A stretch of 64,000 nt of DNA from Bacteroidales bacterium (GCA_023229135.1 JALNZT010000004.1:1-64000), one strand, 5' to 3'; shown: positions 35,368-45,077, numbered from the stretch's first letter. Notes: generated by a model from the sequence alone, not told the origin. Numbers and translations: made by a program.

Positions 35368-37986
35368 ATGTTAAAAAACACTTTTTCGAACCCGATGGCA
35401 ACGGCTTTTGTAGCCCTACTCATGCTGCTTCCTTTTGCAGCCTCAGCCCAATTGATTGACGATTTCAGCGATGGCGATTTTACTAACAATCCTGAATGGA
35501 CAGGAACCGCCGATTTATTTCGGATAAATGATGCCTTTCAGCTCCAGCTCAATGCCACCGAGGCCGGAAAAGCCTGGCTGAGTACGCCATACGAGTTGGC
35601 AGCAGGCAATATGGAATGGAAGTTTTATATCCGGCTGGCATTTAGTCCGTCAGGTTCCAATTATGCCAAAGTATATTTATCCGCCGATAATGCCGACCTC
35701 AATCAGCCATTAAATGGCTACTTTTTACGCTTTGGCGAGGCCGGAAGTGATGATGCCATAGAACTGTTCAGGCAAAATGGCAGCACCGAAACAAGTATAT
35801 TAAGAGGTACTAACGGATTGTTGGCCAGCTCTTTCACACTTTGGGTACGTGTGATTCGTTCAGAACAAGGCGCGTGGCAGCTTTTTATAGATCAGGATGG
35901 CGCGGGAATATATAGCCCCGAGGCTTCGGGTAGCGACAACAGCCTGCAAGTGGGTGGGTTTTTTGGCTTTCACCTTATTTATACTGTGAGTAATTCTACC
36001 AAAGCATACTTTGACCAGGTGTATGCCGGCGCAGAAATTGTTGATAATGAAGCACCTCAACTGCTTTCTGCTAAGGCTGTTGATCCATTTAGCGTTCAGC
36101 TTACTTTTGACGAAGCACTCGCCGAATCCTCCGCCCTAAACCGCGATAATTTTGTGGCCGACAACAACCTTGGCAAGCCCGAATCTGTTGCCTTCGGGAA
36201 TAACCAAAGCGAATTGATCCTAAACTATTTAGAAGCTTTTGAAAACGGCTATTACTACACGCTCACCATTTCTAATATCGCTGACCTCGCGGGAAATGTC
36301 AGTCAGGCCATCGAAACTAATTTCAGCTTTTTTATGGCCGCTACCAATGATGTGGTCATCAACGAAATTATGGCCGACCCAACGCCCTATGTGGGCTTGC
36401 CCGAATGGGAATTTGTCGAGCTTTTTAACCGCACTCCTTTTGCTATTGAATTGGAAGGCTGGAAACTTCAAATTGGCACAAGCCTCAAGGAAATAGGTGC
36501 TGTAACGCTGGCTTCCAATGGCTATCTCATCCTCTGCCACCAAGATGGCGCTGCGGCAATGGGTACTTATGGTGCCGTTTTTGGATTCAGCAGCCTACAA
36601 CTGGCGAACGCAGGTGCATCGCTATCGCTGATCAGCAATAATGAGCGAGTAATTTCTTCAGTGAGCTATACTGACAAATGGTATAACGATCCCGCGAAAG
36701 CCGCCGGTGGCTGGACGATAGAACAAATCGACCCCAACAATCCCTGCGGTGGAAAAAATAACTGGACAGCAAGTATCCATCCCGACGGCGGAACACCGGG
36801 AAGCCTCAACTCGGTGGACGCACCCAATGTTTTTGCACCGAAAGTGGCACGTTTTCAACTTCAGAATAATGACGTGATTCAACTGTGGTTTGACCAGCAA
36901 ATGGACGAAGTAAGTCTGAGCCAACCCAATGCTTACACCATAGAAAACAGTGGTTTACATCCTATTCTAGCAACTTTAAATCCTGATGACGCCAGCTTTG
37001 TGGCCTTGCAATTTGCTAATCCATTTGAACCGGGAAATGTGTATAAATTACTACTTTCGGAAGATTTAATGAACTGCGCCGGATTAAATGTAGAAGCAGG
37101 AAGTCATATTGTTTTCGGGCTTCCCGATGAGGTAATGGCGGGCGATGTGTTGGTCAACGAAATTTTGTTTAACCCGCTGGGTGATGGCGTGGACTATGTA
37201 GAAATTTACAATATCTCCGATAAGGTGTTGGATTTGAATCAGCTATGGCTTGGCAATGTGCGCCAGACCATTCCTAATCCACCCGACACAACACTCAAAA
37301 GCATTACCGACGACAGCTACCTGCTTATGCCCGCGAGTTATGCGCTGCTCACAACAAATTCCACGAAGGTGCTGCAGCAGTATCCTACTGCCGACACCGC
37401 TGTTTTTGTAGAAATGGCATCTTTCCCCACATACTCAAATAGTGATGGAACAGTGCTGCTGAAAGCGAAAACAGGTGCTTTGATAGACCTGTTCTCTTAT
37501 ACAGAAAAAATGCACTATCCGCTGCTGACTACTTATAAAGGTGTATCGCTGGAGCGCATTTCTTTTGACAGTCCTACGAATGAAGGCAGCAGTTGGCATT
37601 CGGCGGCAGAATCTGTAGGTTTTGGGACGCCAGGACTGCAAAACTCGATGTTCAGGGCTTTTCCGGAATTAGACGATGCCATCACCATTGAACCGGAGTT
37701 GTTTTCGCCCGATGGCGATGGTCGCGACGATGTTACTTCAATCGCTTACAGCTTTGACGAATCAGGCTACACCTTAAATATTCATATTTATAATAGCGTA
37801 GGCCAGCCGATCAGGCATTTGGTAAAAAGCCAACTCGTTGCGCAGCAAGGCGTTTACCATTGGGATGGCATTGACGAAAACGGTAACAAAGCCGGCGTAG
37901 GAATTTATATCGTTTATGCAGAAGCTTTTGATTTGGACGGCAATGTGAAGGCGTATAAGAAATCGGTGGTGGTGGGGACAAGGTAG
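35368..37986 (+). CDS. Secreted lamin-tail-domain protein with FlgD/CHU-type C-terminus
   Basis: An 872-residue exported protein with a signal peptide ending AASAQ (about residue 28). A lectin- or laminin-G-like sandwich (about 30-220) comes first, then Ig-like Big_5 type domains and two lamin-tail domains (LTD) starting VINEIMADPTP (about 329) and VLVNEILFNPLGDG (about 592). The C-terminus has FSPDGDGRDD followed by a FlgD-Ig-like repeat (YHWDGIDENGNKAGVGIYIVY), which serves as a T9SS type B-like secretion signal in this phylum. Likely a surface or matrix protein; no catalytic motif is seen. It is divergent from asd. Confidence 0.82.
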   Translation: MLKNTFSNPMATAFVALLMLLPFAASAQLIDDFSDGDFTNNPEWTGTADLFRINDAFQLQLNATEAGKAWLSTPYELAAGNMEWKFYIRLAFSPSGSNYAKVYLSADNADLNQPLNGYFLRFGEAGSDDAIELFRQNGSTETSILRGTNGLLASSFTLWVRVIRSEQGAWQLFIDQDGAGIYSPEASGSDNSLQVGGFFGFHLIYTVSNSTKAYFDQVYAGAEIVDNEAPQLLSAKAVDPFSVQLTFDEALAESSALNRDNFVADNNLGKPESVAFGNNQSELILNYLEAFENGYYYTLTISNIADLAGNVSQAIETNFSFFMAATNDVVINEIMADPTPYVGLPEWEFVELFNRTPFAIELEGWKLQIGTSLKEIGAVTLASNGYLILCHQDGAAAMGTYGAVFGFSSLQLANAGASLSLISNNERVISSVSYTDKWYNDPAKAAGGWTIEQIDPNNPCGGKNNWTASIHPDGGTPGSLNSVDAPNVFAPKVARFQLQNNDVIQLWFDQQMDEVSLSQPNAYTIENSGLHPILATLNPDDASFVALQFANPFEPGNVYKLLLSEDLMNCAGLNVEAGSHIVFGLPDEVMAGDVLVNEILFNPLGDGVDYVEIYNISDKVLDLNQLWLGNVRQTIPNPPDTTLKSITDDSYLLMPASYALLTTNSTKVLQQYPTADTAVFVEMASFPTYSNSDGTVLLKAKTGALIDLFSYTEKMHYPLLTTYKGVSLERISFDSPTNEGSSWHSAAESVGFGTPGLQNSMFRAFPELDDAITIEPELFSPDGDGRDDVTSIAYSFDESGYTLNIHIYNSVGQPIRHLVKSQLVAQQGVYHWDGIDENGNKAGVGIYIVYAEAFDLDGNVKAYKKSVVVGTR

Positions 37987-38010
37987 GTTTGTGGTAAGGT
38001 TGAAAAAATA

Positions 38011-38038
38011 TTGAATTGAAACAGAATTTATAACTTTG
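38011..38038 (+). promoter_or_regulatory. Promoter of the truncated toxin-antitoxin module
   Basis: The -33-like TTG at 38011-38013 and the -7 box TAACTTTG at 38031-38038 are separated by 17 bases and lie 17 bases upstream of the antitoxin ATG. This is a good match to the Bacteroidota promoter consensus. Confidence 0.5.
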
Positions 38039-38054
38039 AATAAAATATTTGGAA

Positions 38055-38294
38055 ATGGATTTGCAAAGCAGAAAAATAGAATTTGTTCAGGAATTTTTAA
38101 AGCTTCAAAGTGAAGAAGCAATTTCCCGGCTTGAAAAACTACTGAGAATAGAGAAAAAATGGGATAAAAACAGACTTGAACCAATGACCGTTCAAGAGTT
38201 CAACGCTCGAATTGAGAAGTCGATGGCGGACGCAAAGAGTGGAAGATTGACCGAAGTTAGCGACCTTCTTGAAGAAATCGAAAAATGGAATTAA
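38055..38294 (+). CDS. Antitoxin-like protein of a truncated RelE/ParE module
   Basis: A 79-residue protein from the ATG at 38055 (a TTG two codons upstream is less likely). The first half is helical and dimerisation-like; the second half (MTVQEFNARIEKSMADAKSGRLT) resembles the toxin-wrapping C-terminus of RelB/Phd-type antitoxins. It overlaps the start of a RelE/ParE-type toxin reading frame by 10 bases, the usual antitoxin-first layout. It has its own promoter and appears intact although its toxin is cut short. Confidence in the fold is limited by the short length. Confidence 0.7.
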   Translation: MDLQSRKIEFVQEFLKLQSEEAISRLEKLLRIEKKWDKNRLEPMTVQEFNARIEKSMADAKSGRLTEVSDLLEEIEKWN

Positions 38295-38362
38295 CAATTT
38301 TATGGACGGACTTTGCAAAATCTGAACTAAGCAGAATTCGTTGTTATCGGCCTTCTTTCTAA
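38285..38362 (+). pseudogene. Truncated RelE/ParE-type toxin remnant
   Basis: ATG at 38285, overlapping the antitoxin stop. It encodes only 25 residues starting MELTILWTDFAKSELSRI, which is the first strand and helix of a RelE/ParE toxin, then diverges and stops. The stop lies 10 bp from the rodA stop codon, so a deletion removed about three quarters of the toxin and fused the remainder to the rodA flank. Confidence 0.75.
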
Positions 38363-38372
38363 CCACTCTCCC

Positions 38373-39629
38373 CTACAAAATATTCCTCCTATTCGCATCT
38401 TGTTTCAAAAACACAAAAAACATCAACGTAAAAGCCCACAAACTCGATCCGCCATAGCTGATAAATGGCAGCGGAATACCGATTACCGGCACCAAACCTA
38501 TCGTCATGCCGATGTTGATAGCGAAGTGAAAAAACATCACAGCGGTGATGCCATAACCATAAATTCGGCTGAAGGCAGAGCGTTGGCGTTCGGCCAAAAT
38601 AATCAAACGAATAAAAAGCATCAGATACAGCAGAATAACTACCGTAGTGCCTACAAAACCCCACTCCTCGCCAACCGTGCAAAAAATAAAATCGGTGCTT
38701 TGCTCCGGCACAAAATTGTATTTGGTTTGGGTGCCCTGCAAAAAACCTTTTCCGGTTAAGCCGCCCGATCCAATAGCAATTTTAGATTGATTTACATTGT
38801 ATCCGGCACCCATCAGGTCAGTTTCCAAGCCAAGCAACACATTGATACGGATTTTTTGATGTGGTTCGAGTATGTTCTCAAAAACATATTCCACGCTAAA
38901 AACAAAGGCAGAAATCAGCAGCAACAAAGCGAGCAACTTTTTGATATTGGCTTTTGATCGTTTTATGACAAACAGCATCAGGCCAAACAACAGCACCAAA
39001 CCGGCGATCACATAATACTTATCCGTGAATAAAGTAATCAAAAATAAAGCGGCAGCAATTAAGCCAATCACCAGAATAGAAGCCGACAAACCTTCGCGGT
39101 ACAGCACCAGAATAAACACACCAAAAACCAAGGCAGAACCGGTGTCGTATTGCGCTAAAATCAGCAGGGCAGGCAAGCCGATAATCAGGAAAGCCGTAGC
39201 CTGAGTTTGCCATTTTTTCATATCGCGGTTAAGCTTTCCCAGGTAGCTCGCCAAGGCCAAAGCGGTGGCAAACTTCGCAAATTCAGCCGGTTGAATCTTA
39301 ATTCCTCCAATCTGAAACCAGGATTTGGAGCCGGCAATGGTAGTACCAAAAACCAAAACACCCACCAGCATCAACAGCACAATCACGTAAATGGGAATAG
39401 AAAATGCATTGAAAAATTTGGCGTCAATGAGCAGCACCACAGCACCCAACAGCAAAGCCAGCACAATCCAAAGCAGTTGCTTGCCATAGCGCTGCGAAAG
39501 GTCGAAAATGCTGCTGTGGTTTTCATCGTAAACCGCCGAATAAATCATCACCCAGCCGGTGAGCATCAGCGCGAGATACAGCATAAAGCTGATCCAATCG
39601 ATACGGGCTATGCGGCTTCGTGCTGTCAT
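38373..39629 (-). CDS. rodA: Rod shape-determining protein RodA (SEDS glycosyltransferase)
   Basis: A 418-residue polytopic SEDS-family peptidoglycan polymerase with about ten helices. It partners with PBP2 in the elongasome, using lipid II. Family motifs GSKSWFQIGGIKIQPAEFAK, QYDTGSALVF and GIPLPFISYGGSSLWA (the SEDS signature) are visible. It overlaps the PBP2 gene by 4 bases (ATGA), which couples the polymerase and the transpeptidase. Confidence 0.95.
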   Translation of the reverse strand: MTARSRIARIDWISFMLYLALMLTGWVMIYSAVYDENHSSIFDLSQRYGKQLLWIVLALLLGAVVLLIDAKFFNAFSIPIYVIVLLMLVGVLVFGTTIAGSKSWFQIGGIKIQPAEFAKFATALALASYLGKLNRDMKKWQTQATAFLIIGLPALLILAQYDTGSALVFGVFILVLYREGLSASILVIGLIAAALFLITLFTDKYYVIAGLVLLFGLMLFVIKRSKANIKKLLALLLLISAFVFSVEYVFENILEPHQKIRINVLLGLETDLMGAGYNVNQSKIAIGSGGLTGKGFLQGTQTKYNFVPEQSTDFIFCTVGEEWGFVGTTVVILLYLMLFIRLIILAERQRSAFSRIYGYGITAVMFFHFAINIGMTIGLVPVIGIPLPFISYGGSSLWAFTLMFFVFLKQDANRRNIL

Positions 39630-41452
39630 GGTTTACTCTTTTTTTGGTGAAAATTAGCATTCATCATGCGCTTTTCCAAGGCTTGGCGTGTGGTGTAGCC
39701 TTTCAGGTATTTTTCCATCATCAGGCTGGCTATAGGTGCCGCCCAGACGGAGCCATAGCCGGCGTTTTCGACCACCACAGCAATGGCAATTTCAGGCTTG
39801 TCATAAGGCGCAAAAGCAATAAACATGGAATGATCCTCTCCATGTGGATTTTGCACCGTGCCGGTTTTCCCGGCTGCCAGGATGCCTTCGATCTTATTGT
39901 AACGCGCCGTTCCGCGATCGCCTTCAAACACATCCAACATCGACTTTTTAACCACCTCAAAGTGTTTGGCATCAATGCCCGTCTCCATTTTTTCTGTAAA
40001 AGGCGCATGGTAAGCCGTGTCATTTTTGATGGCTTTGATCAGGTGTGGCGGATAATAAAATCCCTGGTTGCCAAAGATAGCAGCCAGGTTAGCCAACTGC
40101 AAAGGCGTGAGCAAAATTTCGCCCTGGCCAATACTCAGCGAACGCACCGTGAGCGCATTCCAGCTGCCGCGATACAGCTTGTCGAAATAATCGCGTGTAG
40201 GGACATTTCCGCTCAGCTCGAAAGGAATATCTGTATTAAAAGAATGGCCTAATCCCATATTAGCAAGCAACTTATACCAATAATCGTAAGCTTCTTTTTG
40301 CGACTTAAACTTTGAGCTATGGAGCGTATTACGAAAGGTATTCCAAAAATAGGGATTACAGGAGTTTTCCATGGCTTCTAAAAGCGCTAATGGTGTATTG
40401 TGATCGTGGGTGCACTTGATGGGTCGGCTCAGCTTTCCTTGACAACTAAATTGGGTGTTTTCGGTGATGGCACCACTTTGAAGCGCTACCAGCGCATTTA
40501 CCATTTTAAAGGTAGATCCAGGCGGATAACTTCCACTTATAGCTCTGTTTAACAATGGCTTAAGGCTATCTTGTTGAAGCGCATTATAGTTTTTTCCACG
40601 CACACGACCAACCAACAAATTCGGATTATAAGACGGGCTTGTAATGAGCGCGAGGATCTCGCCCGATCCAGGCTCAATGGCAACAATACTGCCGGTTTTG
40701 CCCTGCATCAGTGCTTCGCCGTATTGTTGAAGATCAGCATCAAGGCCAAGAATTAAATCACTACCCGAAACAGGAAGTGTATCATAACGCCCATCCTGAA
40801 AGCTCCCTTTCTCGCGGTTATAAACATCAACCATCACGATTTTCAGGCCTTTTTCGCCCCGCAACTCAGTCTCATAAAAACGCTCTATGCCACTTTTTCC
40901 AATATAATCTCCCGATTTATAATAGGCGTCTTTATCAATATTGCCGCGGTTTACTTCACCCACATCACCCAGCACATGGGCTGCAACGGGTCTGGGATAA
41001 TGCCTCAAAGTTCTGGCCTGAAAATAAAAACCGGGAAACTGGTATAGCTTTTCCGCAATAAAGCCATAATCTTCTTTAGAAATTTGTTCCAGAAAAACTG
41101 AAGGCCGGTAGCGGGAATAGCGTTTGGCTTTTTGCAGGCGTTCTTTAAAAAATTCCTTGCTGATACCCAGCAAGCCGCAAAAATCAATGGTATCCATTGT
41201 TTTAACCTGCTGAGGTACTACTAATAAGTCGAAGGCGGCTTCGTTGTAAACCATCAACTCGCCTTTTCGATCATATATTTTTCCGCGGGCCGGATATTGA
41301 GTGATATAGCGAAGCACATTATTTTGCGAAGACAATTTGTACGACTGATCCACCACTTGCAGGAAAAACAGCTTGACAATAAAAACCAGGGCCACAATAC
41401 TGAATATGAGTATTATAATACTTTTTCTTCCCGATAGGTTTTTATTGATCAT
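39626..41452 (-). CDS. mrdA: Penicillin-binding protein 2 (elongation transpeptidase)
   Basis: A 608-residue class B PBP from the ATG at 41452 (MINKNLSGRK). The longer reading adds 40 unsupported residues. N-terminal TM about 10-30, then a dimerisation domain with RGKIYDRKGELM. The transpeptidase domain has STFK (SxxK nucleophile in SYPPGSTFK), SCN (SxN in MENSCNPYFW) and KTGT. Together with RodA it builds the lateral wall. The mreB-mreC-mreD genes that often precede this pair in Bacteroidota are not upstream here; the next 465 bp contain no gene. Confidence 0.94.
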   Translation of the reverse strand: MINKNLSGRKSIIILIFSIVALVFIVKLFFLQVVDQSYKLSSQNNVLRYITQYPARGKIYDRKGELMVYNEAAFDLLVVPQQVKTMDTIDFCGLLGISKEFFKERLQKAKRYSRYRPSVFLEQISKEDYGFIAEKLYQFPGFYFQARTLRHYPRPVAAHVLGDVGEVNRGNIDKDAYYKSGDYIGKSGIERFYETELRGEKGLKIVMVDVYNREKGSFQDGRYDTLPVSGSDLILGLDADLQQYGEALMQGKTGSIVAIEPGSGEILALITSPSYNPNLLVGRVRGKNYNALQQDSLKPLLNRAISGSYPPGSTFKMVNALVALQSGAITENTQFSCQGKLSRPIKCTHDHNTPLALLEAMENSCNPYFWNTFRNTLHSSKFKSQKEAYDYWYKLLANMGLGHSFNTDIPFELSGNVPTRDYFDKLYRGSWNALTVRSLSIGQGEILLTPLQLANLAAIFGNQGFYYPPHLIKAIKNDTAYHAPFTEKMETGIDAKHFEVVKKSMLDVFEGDRGTARYNKIEGILAAGKTGTVQNPHGEDHSMFIAFAPYDKPEIAIAVVVENAGYGSVWAAPIASLMMEKYLKGYTTRQALEKRMMNANFHQKKSKP

Positions 41453-41917
41453 CAGATTAGCTTTCCTGTGCAAAAATAAACAATCCAAGCGAGTGGGGGA
41501 GGATAAAAGAACGCGAGTACATTTTAGTAGCCGTAAGATAAATTCCGTTTGTTGAAGTCTGCAAACCATCATCTAATCCCGATGAAAAACATTCATTTTG
41601 AAAGCTGAAATCTTGTGTGAATCAATCCGCTCGGGAAATCAGCTATTTAAAAACAGGTGCGATTTGAAGCTTGAAACTTCCTAGGGTAAACATCGTAGCC
41701 TAAATACGACTTCATACAGACATACTGAAACCTTGTGGCACACTAATTTAGCTCACTGATTGTTGAAAATCACATTTAAGAGTTTAGGCCGCGAAAACGG
41801 ACAAATAAATTCACAGCTACTTCTGCTTGCTCATGCCTTTCGTTTTGAGGTTTTCAACAATCAGGCAAGCCAGAAGGGCTGTGTCTTTTTTGTAATAACC
41901 ACTTAATATTCAATAAA
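41453..41917. other. Intergenic region between divergent PBP2 and hypothetical gene
   Basis: 465 bp with no supported ORF of meaningful size. It must hold the divergent promoters of the PBP2-rodA pair (leftward) and of the gene at 41918 (rightward), but I could not fix a convincing box. No repeat or RNA-like fold stood out. Confidence 0.5.
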
Positions 41918-42967
41918 ATGAAAAAAATTTGCGCGTTCTTAGTAGTACTTTTTATGGTTTCTTTTTTTAATCTTCATGCACAAGAATTAGGGGATTTTAA
42001 ACCCAAAGAATCCTCCTTTAAAACCAAAAAAATTGACGAAGGTCCCAAAAAATTGTACATCTCAAGCTTTAAAATCAACTTTGAAATCTATAAAGAAGCC
42101 GTTGACACAAAAGCAGCTGGAGGTTTTGGCAGATCAATTAAAAATGCGGCAAAAGCCAAGGCTGCGATAGGGCTGTCAACGCTGGATAAAGAAGCCATGC
42201 AGGCCAAAGCAGATCAATTGTTTACTGAATTCGTAAATGAGATGAAAACAAAAGGTTATACGCTTATTTCAGCAGAAGAAGCGGGCAAAACCGATACCTA
42301 TAAAGGTTGGGAAAACATGGCAGGACCCGCCATAAATGAAACAGATATGACAGGTATTTTAACTGTTGTTCCCGCCGGATATTCCTTTTTTTACAAAGAC
42401 CGGAACGCTTTTTCGGCTACCTTAGCCGGATTTGATAAAACACCTCAAAACTTGTCGGAAGATCTGGATAACGCCCTAATTGCAGATATTTCCCTGCTTT
42501 ATGTTTTTTCAGAAGAGGGAAACGACTGGAATATGGGTGGCAATCAGGCCAAGGCAAAGTTGTTCGTAAACTACAGATTAGCCAATTCCTATACAGTTTC
42601 TGACGAAAAAACCTCTTCCGGACTCACGAGTTTAGTAGATAAATCGAAGCAATCCGTGGCGCTTAGCAGCAATGTTAATTTTACACGCGGCAAATTAAAA
42701 ATTGGCGGCAGCGCCGAAGCCCAATATCTTGGCTATATGAAATCTGATTTAGAGATTGAAGGCGTACTTAAAAAAGAAAAAGTTGTGGCTTTCTCCACCC
42801 AAACACAGGCAAGAGCCACTTATCAAAATCCAATAGTTATCATTAGAGGCGATAATTATAGTGAAAAAACCAAATGGTTAGAGCCAAATGGTCAAAAATA
42901 TGCAGAAGGTATGTATTTAGCTGGAAGTAAGTTTATAAAGCATCATGTTGATGAGGTATTCGAGTAG
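41918..42967 (+). CDS. Hypothetical exported protein
   Basis: A 349-residue protein I do not recognise. A clear signal peptide (1-21, ending LHAQ) predicts export. The mature part is lysine- and alanine-rich early (EAVDTKAAGGFGRSIKNAAK), then mixed alpha/beta without cysteines, repeats or catalytic motifs. It could be a periplasmic or surface-attached protein. It is followed 50 bp later by a strong terminator, so it is a monocistronic unit. Confidence 0.75.
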   Translation: MKKICAFLVVLFMVSFFNLHAQELGDFKPKESSFKTKKIDEGPKKLYISSFKINFEIYKEAVDTKAAGGFGRSIKNAAKAKAAIGLSTLDKEAMQAKADQLFTEFVNEMKTKGYTLISAEEAGKTDTYKGWENMAGPAINETDMTGILTVVPAGYSFFYKDRNAFSATLAGFDKTPQNLSEDLDNALIADISLLYVFSEEGNDWNMGGNQAKAKLFVNYRLANSYTVSDEKTSSGLTSLVDKSKQSVALSSNVNFTRGKLKIGGSAEAQYLGYMKSDLEIEGVLKKEKVVAFSTQTQARATYQNPIVIIRGDNYSEKTKWLEPNGQKYAEGMYLAGSKFIKHHVDEVFE

Positions 42968-43017
42968 CGTATAAATTGAACACCAAATAGCACCGGCTAC
43001 AAATCGTCCTAAAAAAG

Positions 43018-43052
43018 AGGCCGTTTCAAATGCTATTTGAGACGGCCTTTTA
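43018..43052 (+). terminator. Rho-independent terminator
   Basis: 13-bp stem AGGCCGTTTCAAA against TTTGAGACGGCCT with one G-T pair, 5-base loop, followed by a T run. It lies 50 bp after the stop of the hypothetical exported protein. Confidence 0.85.
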
Positions 43053-43126
43053 CTTTATTTTGAAATAAACAAATTGACTCAAATGTACTGTGCATCAGTA
43101 GATAAGAATAAATAAACCATCTTACC

Positions 43127-44416
43127 TTAAAACAAAAACCCAAGCTTAAAATCAATATATGAGACTTGGTGATTGATGGTAGTCGATGCCCAGGTAGTGT
43201 ATTTGGCATCCTCGCTTGTGTATTGCCGGACTGCCAAATTACTTTTGAAGTTTAACTCGTGTATATTAAAATCTTTAAAGCTGGCGTAATACCTGAAAGT
43301 CATATTGCTCCACGCTAGGGCGTAACTGGCCGAAACCATCAGTTTTTGCTTTTTTCCAAGCGGGAAAAGGTAGTCGATTCCAACGCTCAGACCGTATCCA
43401 AGACTTTTTTCAGGAAATTCAATAAGTCTTTCCGGCGTAATCACCAAAGATTTATATGGTTCGGCCAGAAAGACTCCTTCTTGCGCTATGGAAAGCTTTT
43501 TGTCGCCAAACACACCAGCAAAAAGCTGTAGCGAATTGGACTTTTTTAAAGGCCGGAAAACAAGATGAAGCGGCAGGCGAATGCTACTTAATTCGATCCT
43601 GGTTTCCGCGTTGCTGTATTGATGTGTTTGATAATTAAGCCCGAGCCTTAACCCAAATTGTTTTGATAGGCCGGCGAATGACAGGTCGGCTGCAACAGCA
43701 AATACCGGCGCGGATGAATAGCCGTATTGACTGCCAAGGTTATTGTGCTTTGTTTCAGGAAATTGAATTTTAGATAAGCTGTAACCTGCATGAATACTGA
43801 AGTTCAATGTCATTCCCCGCTCTTTGTCTTCAAAGCGATTACCCGGATTTCCAGCCTGATTTTGTTGGTTATAGGCTTCGATCATTTTAAGCACACCATC
43901 TTTCGTGAAAGGCTGTTTATAAACCACTTTCCTGATGTTATCCTCGTTTCCCAGCAGGAAAATCAGCCTGCCTTTCGCCTTGCCGCTATCGTTTGGCGCT
44001 TTGGGGTCGTTCACTTCCTGGATGACACCCAGGCTGTCAGAAAACAAAAAACGGTTTACGCCGTCATTGTCAACAAATAGCAGCAAGTCAGCGAAGCCAT
44101 CAAGCAAAACTTGCGCAAAACGCTTTTGGCTTATCCCTTGTTCCAACACGGGTACAGCGCGGTAATGCCTTCCATTTTCAACAGCCCAGGCAGAAATAGT
44201 TTCCGGTCCATATTCCTGTTTGTTGCCATTGGAATCAATAAAAAGACAACGCAACTGTTCCTTGTCCCGTTCCTGTTCGATTAACTGACCTGTAAGGGTA
44301 TCACCGGCCTTCACAACGTAACCTGCTGACATTGTTTCCTGTGCCGAAAGGCATAGCGTTATCAGGTTTAAAAATAAGAAAAGCGAAGCGAAGCGGTAAA
44401 AATTTGTTTTCAACAT
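43127..44416 (-). CDS. Outer-membrane beta-barrel protein (porin-like)
   Basis: A 429-residue protein with a signal peptide ending LSAQ (about 25). Residues 30-190 form a soluble domain with VVKAGDTLTGQLIEQERDK. Residues about 205-429 are a run of amphipathic strands typical of OmpW/PorT-like 8-10 stranded barrels, with a terminal aromatic (DFKLGFLF). The barrel resembles Bacteroidota outer-membrane beta-barrel proteins; the domain before it is unfamiliar to me. No ligand or transport role can be inferred. Confidence 0.75.
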   Translation of the reverse strand: MLKTNFYRFASLFLFLNLITLCLSAQETMSAGYVVKAGDTLTGQLIEQERDKEQLRCLFIDSNGNKQEYGPETISAWAVENGRHYRAVPVLEQGISQKRFAQVLLDGFADLLLFVDNDGVNRFLFSDSLGVIQEVNDPKAPNDSGKAKGRLIFLLGNEDNIRKVVYKQPFTKDGVLKMIEAYNQQNQAGNPGNRFEDKERGMTLNFSIHAGYSLSKIQFPETKHNNLGSQYGYSSAPVFAVAADLSFAGLSKQFGLRLGLNYQTHQYSNAETRIELSSIRLPLHLVFRPLKKSNSLQLFAGVFGDKKLSIAQEGVFLAEPYKSLVITPERLIEFPEKSLGYGLSVGIDYLFPLGKKQKLMVSASYALAWSNMTFRYYASFKDFNIHELNFKSNLAVRQYTSEDAKYTTWASTTINHQVSYIDFKLGFLF

Positions 44417-44717
44417 TCAGGCTGCTGTTATAATTTGGAGAGACATGCTTATTCGTGTGATTCTGTTTGCAGAGCAAAAATACATAAATAGCCGAAACGG
44501 AAAAAACCCTTTTCTATCGACTGGGCTTTTTTGTTTTTTGTGAATCGTGAATATTGGTTTTTGAGGCTGGCAAATCCGCCTCTGTTAAAAAAATCAAGTA
44601 TATTTGACCTATCAGTAGAAAATGTAAATTTGAAGAAGCCAGGATTTGAACTATGAAAATAGATACCACTTACTTTGGATGCTACTGATTTAGCTAAAAT
44701 CATTAAAGAACAAAACA
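44417..44717. other. Intergenic region with possible gene remnant upstream of the nucleotidyltransferase
   Basis: 301 bp without an intact gene. An open frame at 44663-44734 (+) lacks any start codon and ends 17 bases inside the nucleotidyltransferase gene (LTLDATDLAKIIKEQNN). It looks like the tail of a truncated upstream gene that once overlapped it, as in two-gene toxin-antitoxin layouts. The identity is not recoverable from this stretch. Confidence 0.35.
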
Positions 44718-45077
44718 ATGTTGCTGAGGACTAAAGACAGAAATAGCTTGCTGGAAATATTTTCATCAATAGATTTTCCTATAGAAGTATGGGCTTATGG
44801 CAGCCGTGTAAGCGGAAGCGCGCACGAGGGCAGCGATTTGGACTTGGTTGTTCGCTCCCAAAGCCTTGATAAATTACCTGCTGACATTTACATGGAGCTA
44901 AGCGAAAAAATCAAATACAGCAATATTCCCATCCTGGTGCAATTGTTTGTCTGGGCAAGGCTGCCCGAAAGTTTTCGCCAAAATATTGAAGCACAGCATG
45001 AAGTGTTGTTTAACAACATTAAGCTGATGGCAAATGAACCCGCCGGAAAATATAAAAAAGCGTCAGGAAGTAAATGA
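44718..45077 (+). CDS. MNT-type nucleotidyltransferase domain protein
   Basis: A 119-residue minimal nucleotidyltransferase with the GSRVSGSAHEGSDLDLVV motif (GSxxxG ... SDxDL, the two metal-binding aspartates). Such proteins are usually the antitoxin half of HEPN/MNT modules, modifying and silencing a HEPN ribonuclease. No intact HEPN gene flanks it. The last 20 residues after VLFNN are outside the usual domain and may come from a junction. From 45078 to 45323 there is only non-coding sequence with a weak palindrome (CCTGCCTGT ... ACAGGAC). Confidence 0.75.
   Translation: MLLRTKDRNSLLEIFSSIDFPIEVWAYGSRVSGSAHEGSDLDLVVRSQSLDKLPADIYMELSEKIKYSNIPILVQLFVWARLPESFRQNIEAQHEVLFNNIKLMANEPAGKYKKASGSK

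Noticed and set aside
44449..44718. 89-residue minus-strand ORF opposite the nucleotidyltransferase upstream region
   Set aside because: Low-complexity, no family resemblance, and overlaps the promoter region of both neighbours.
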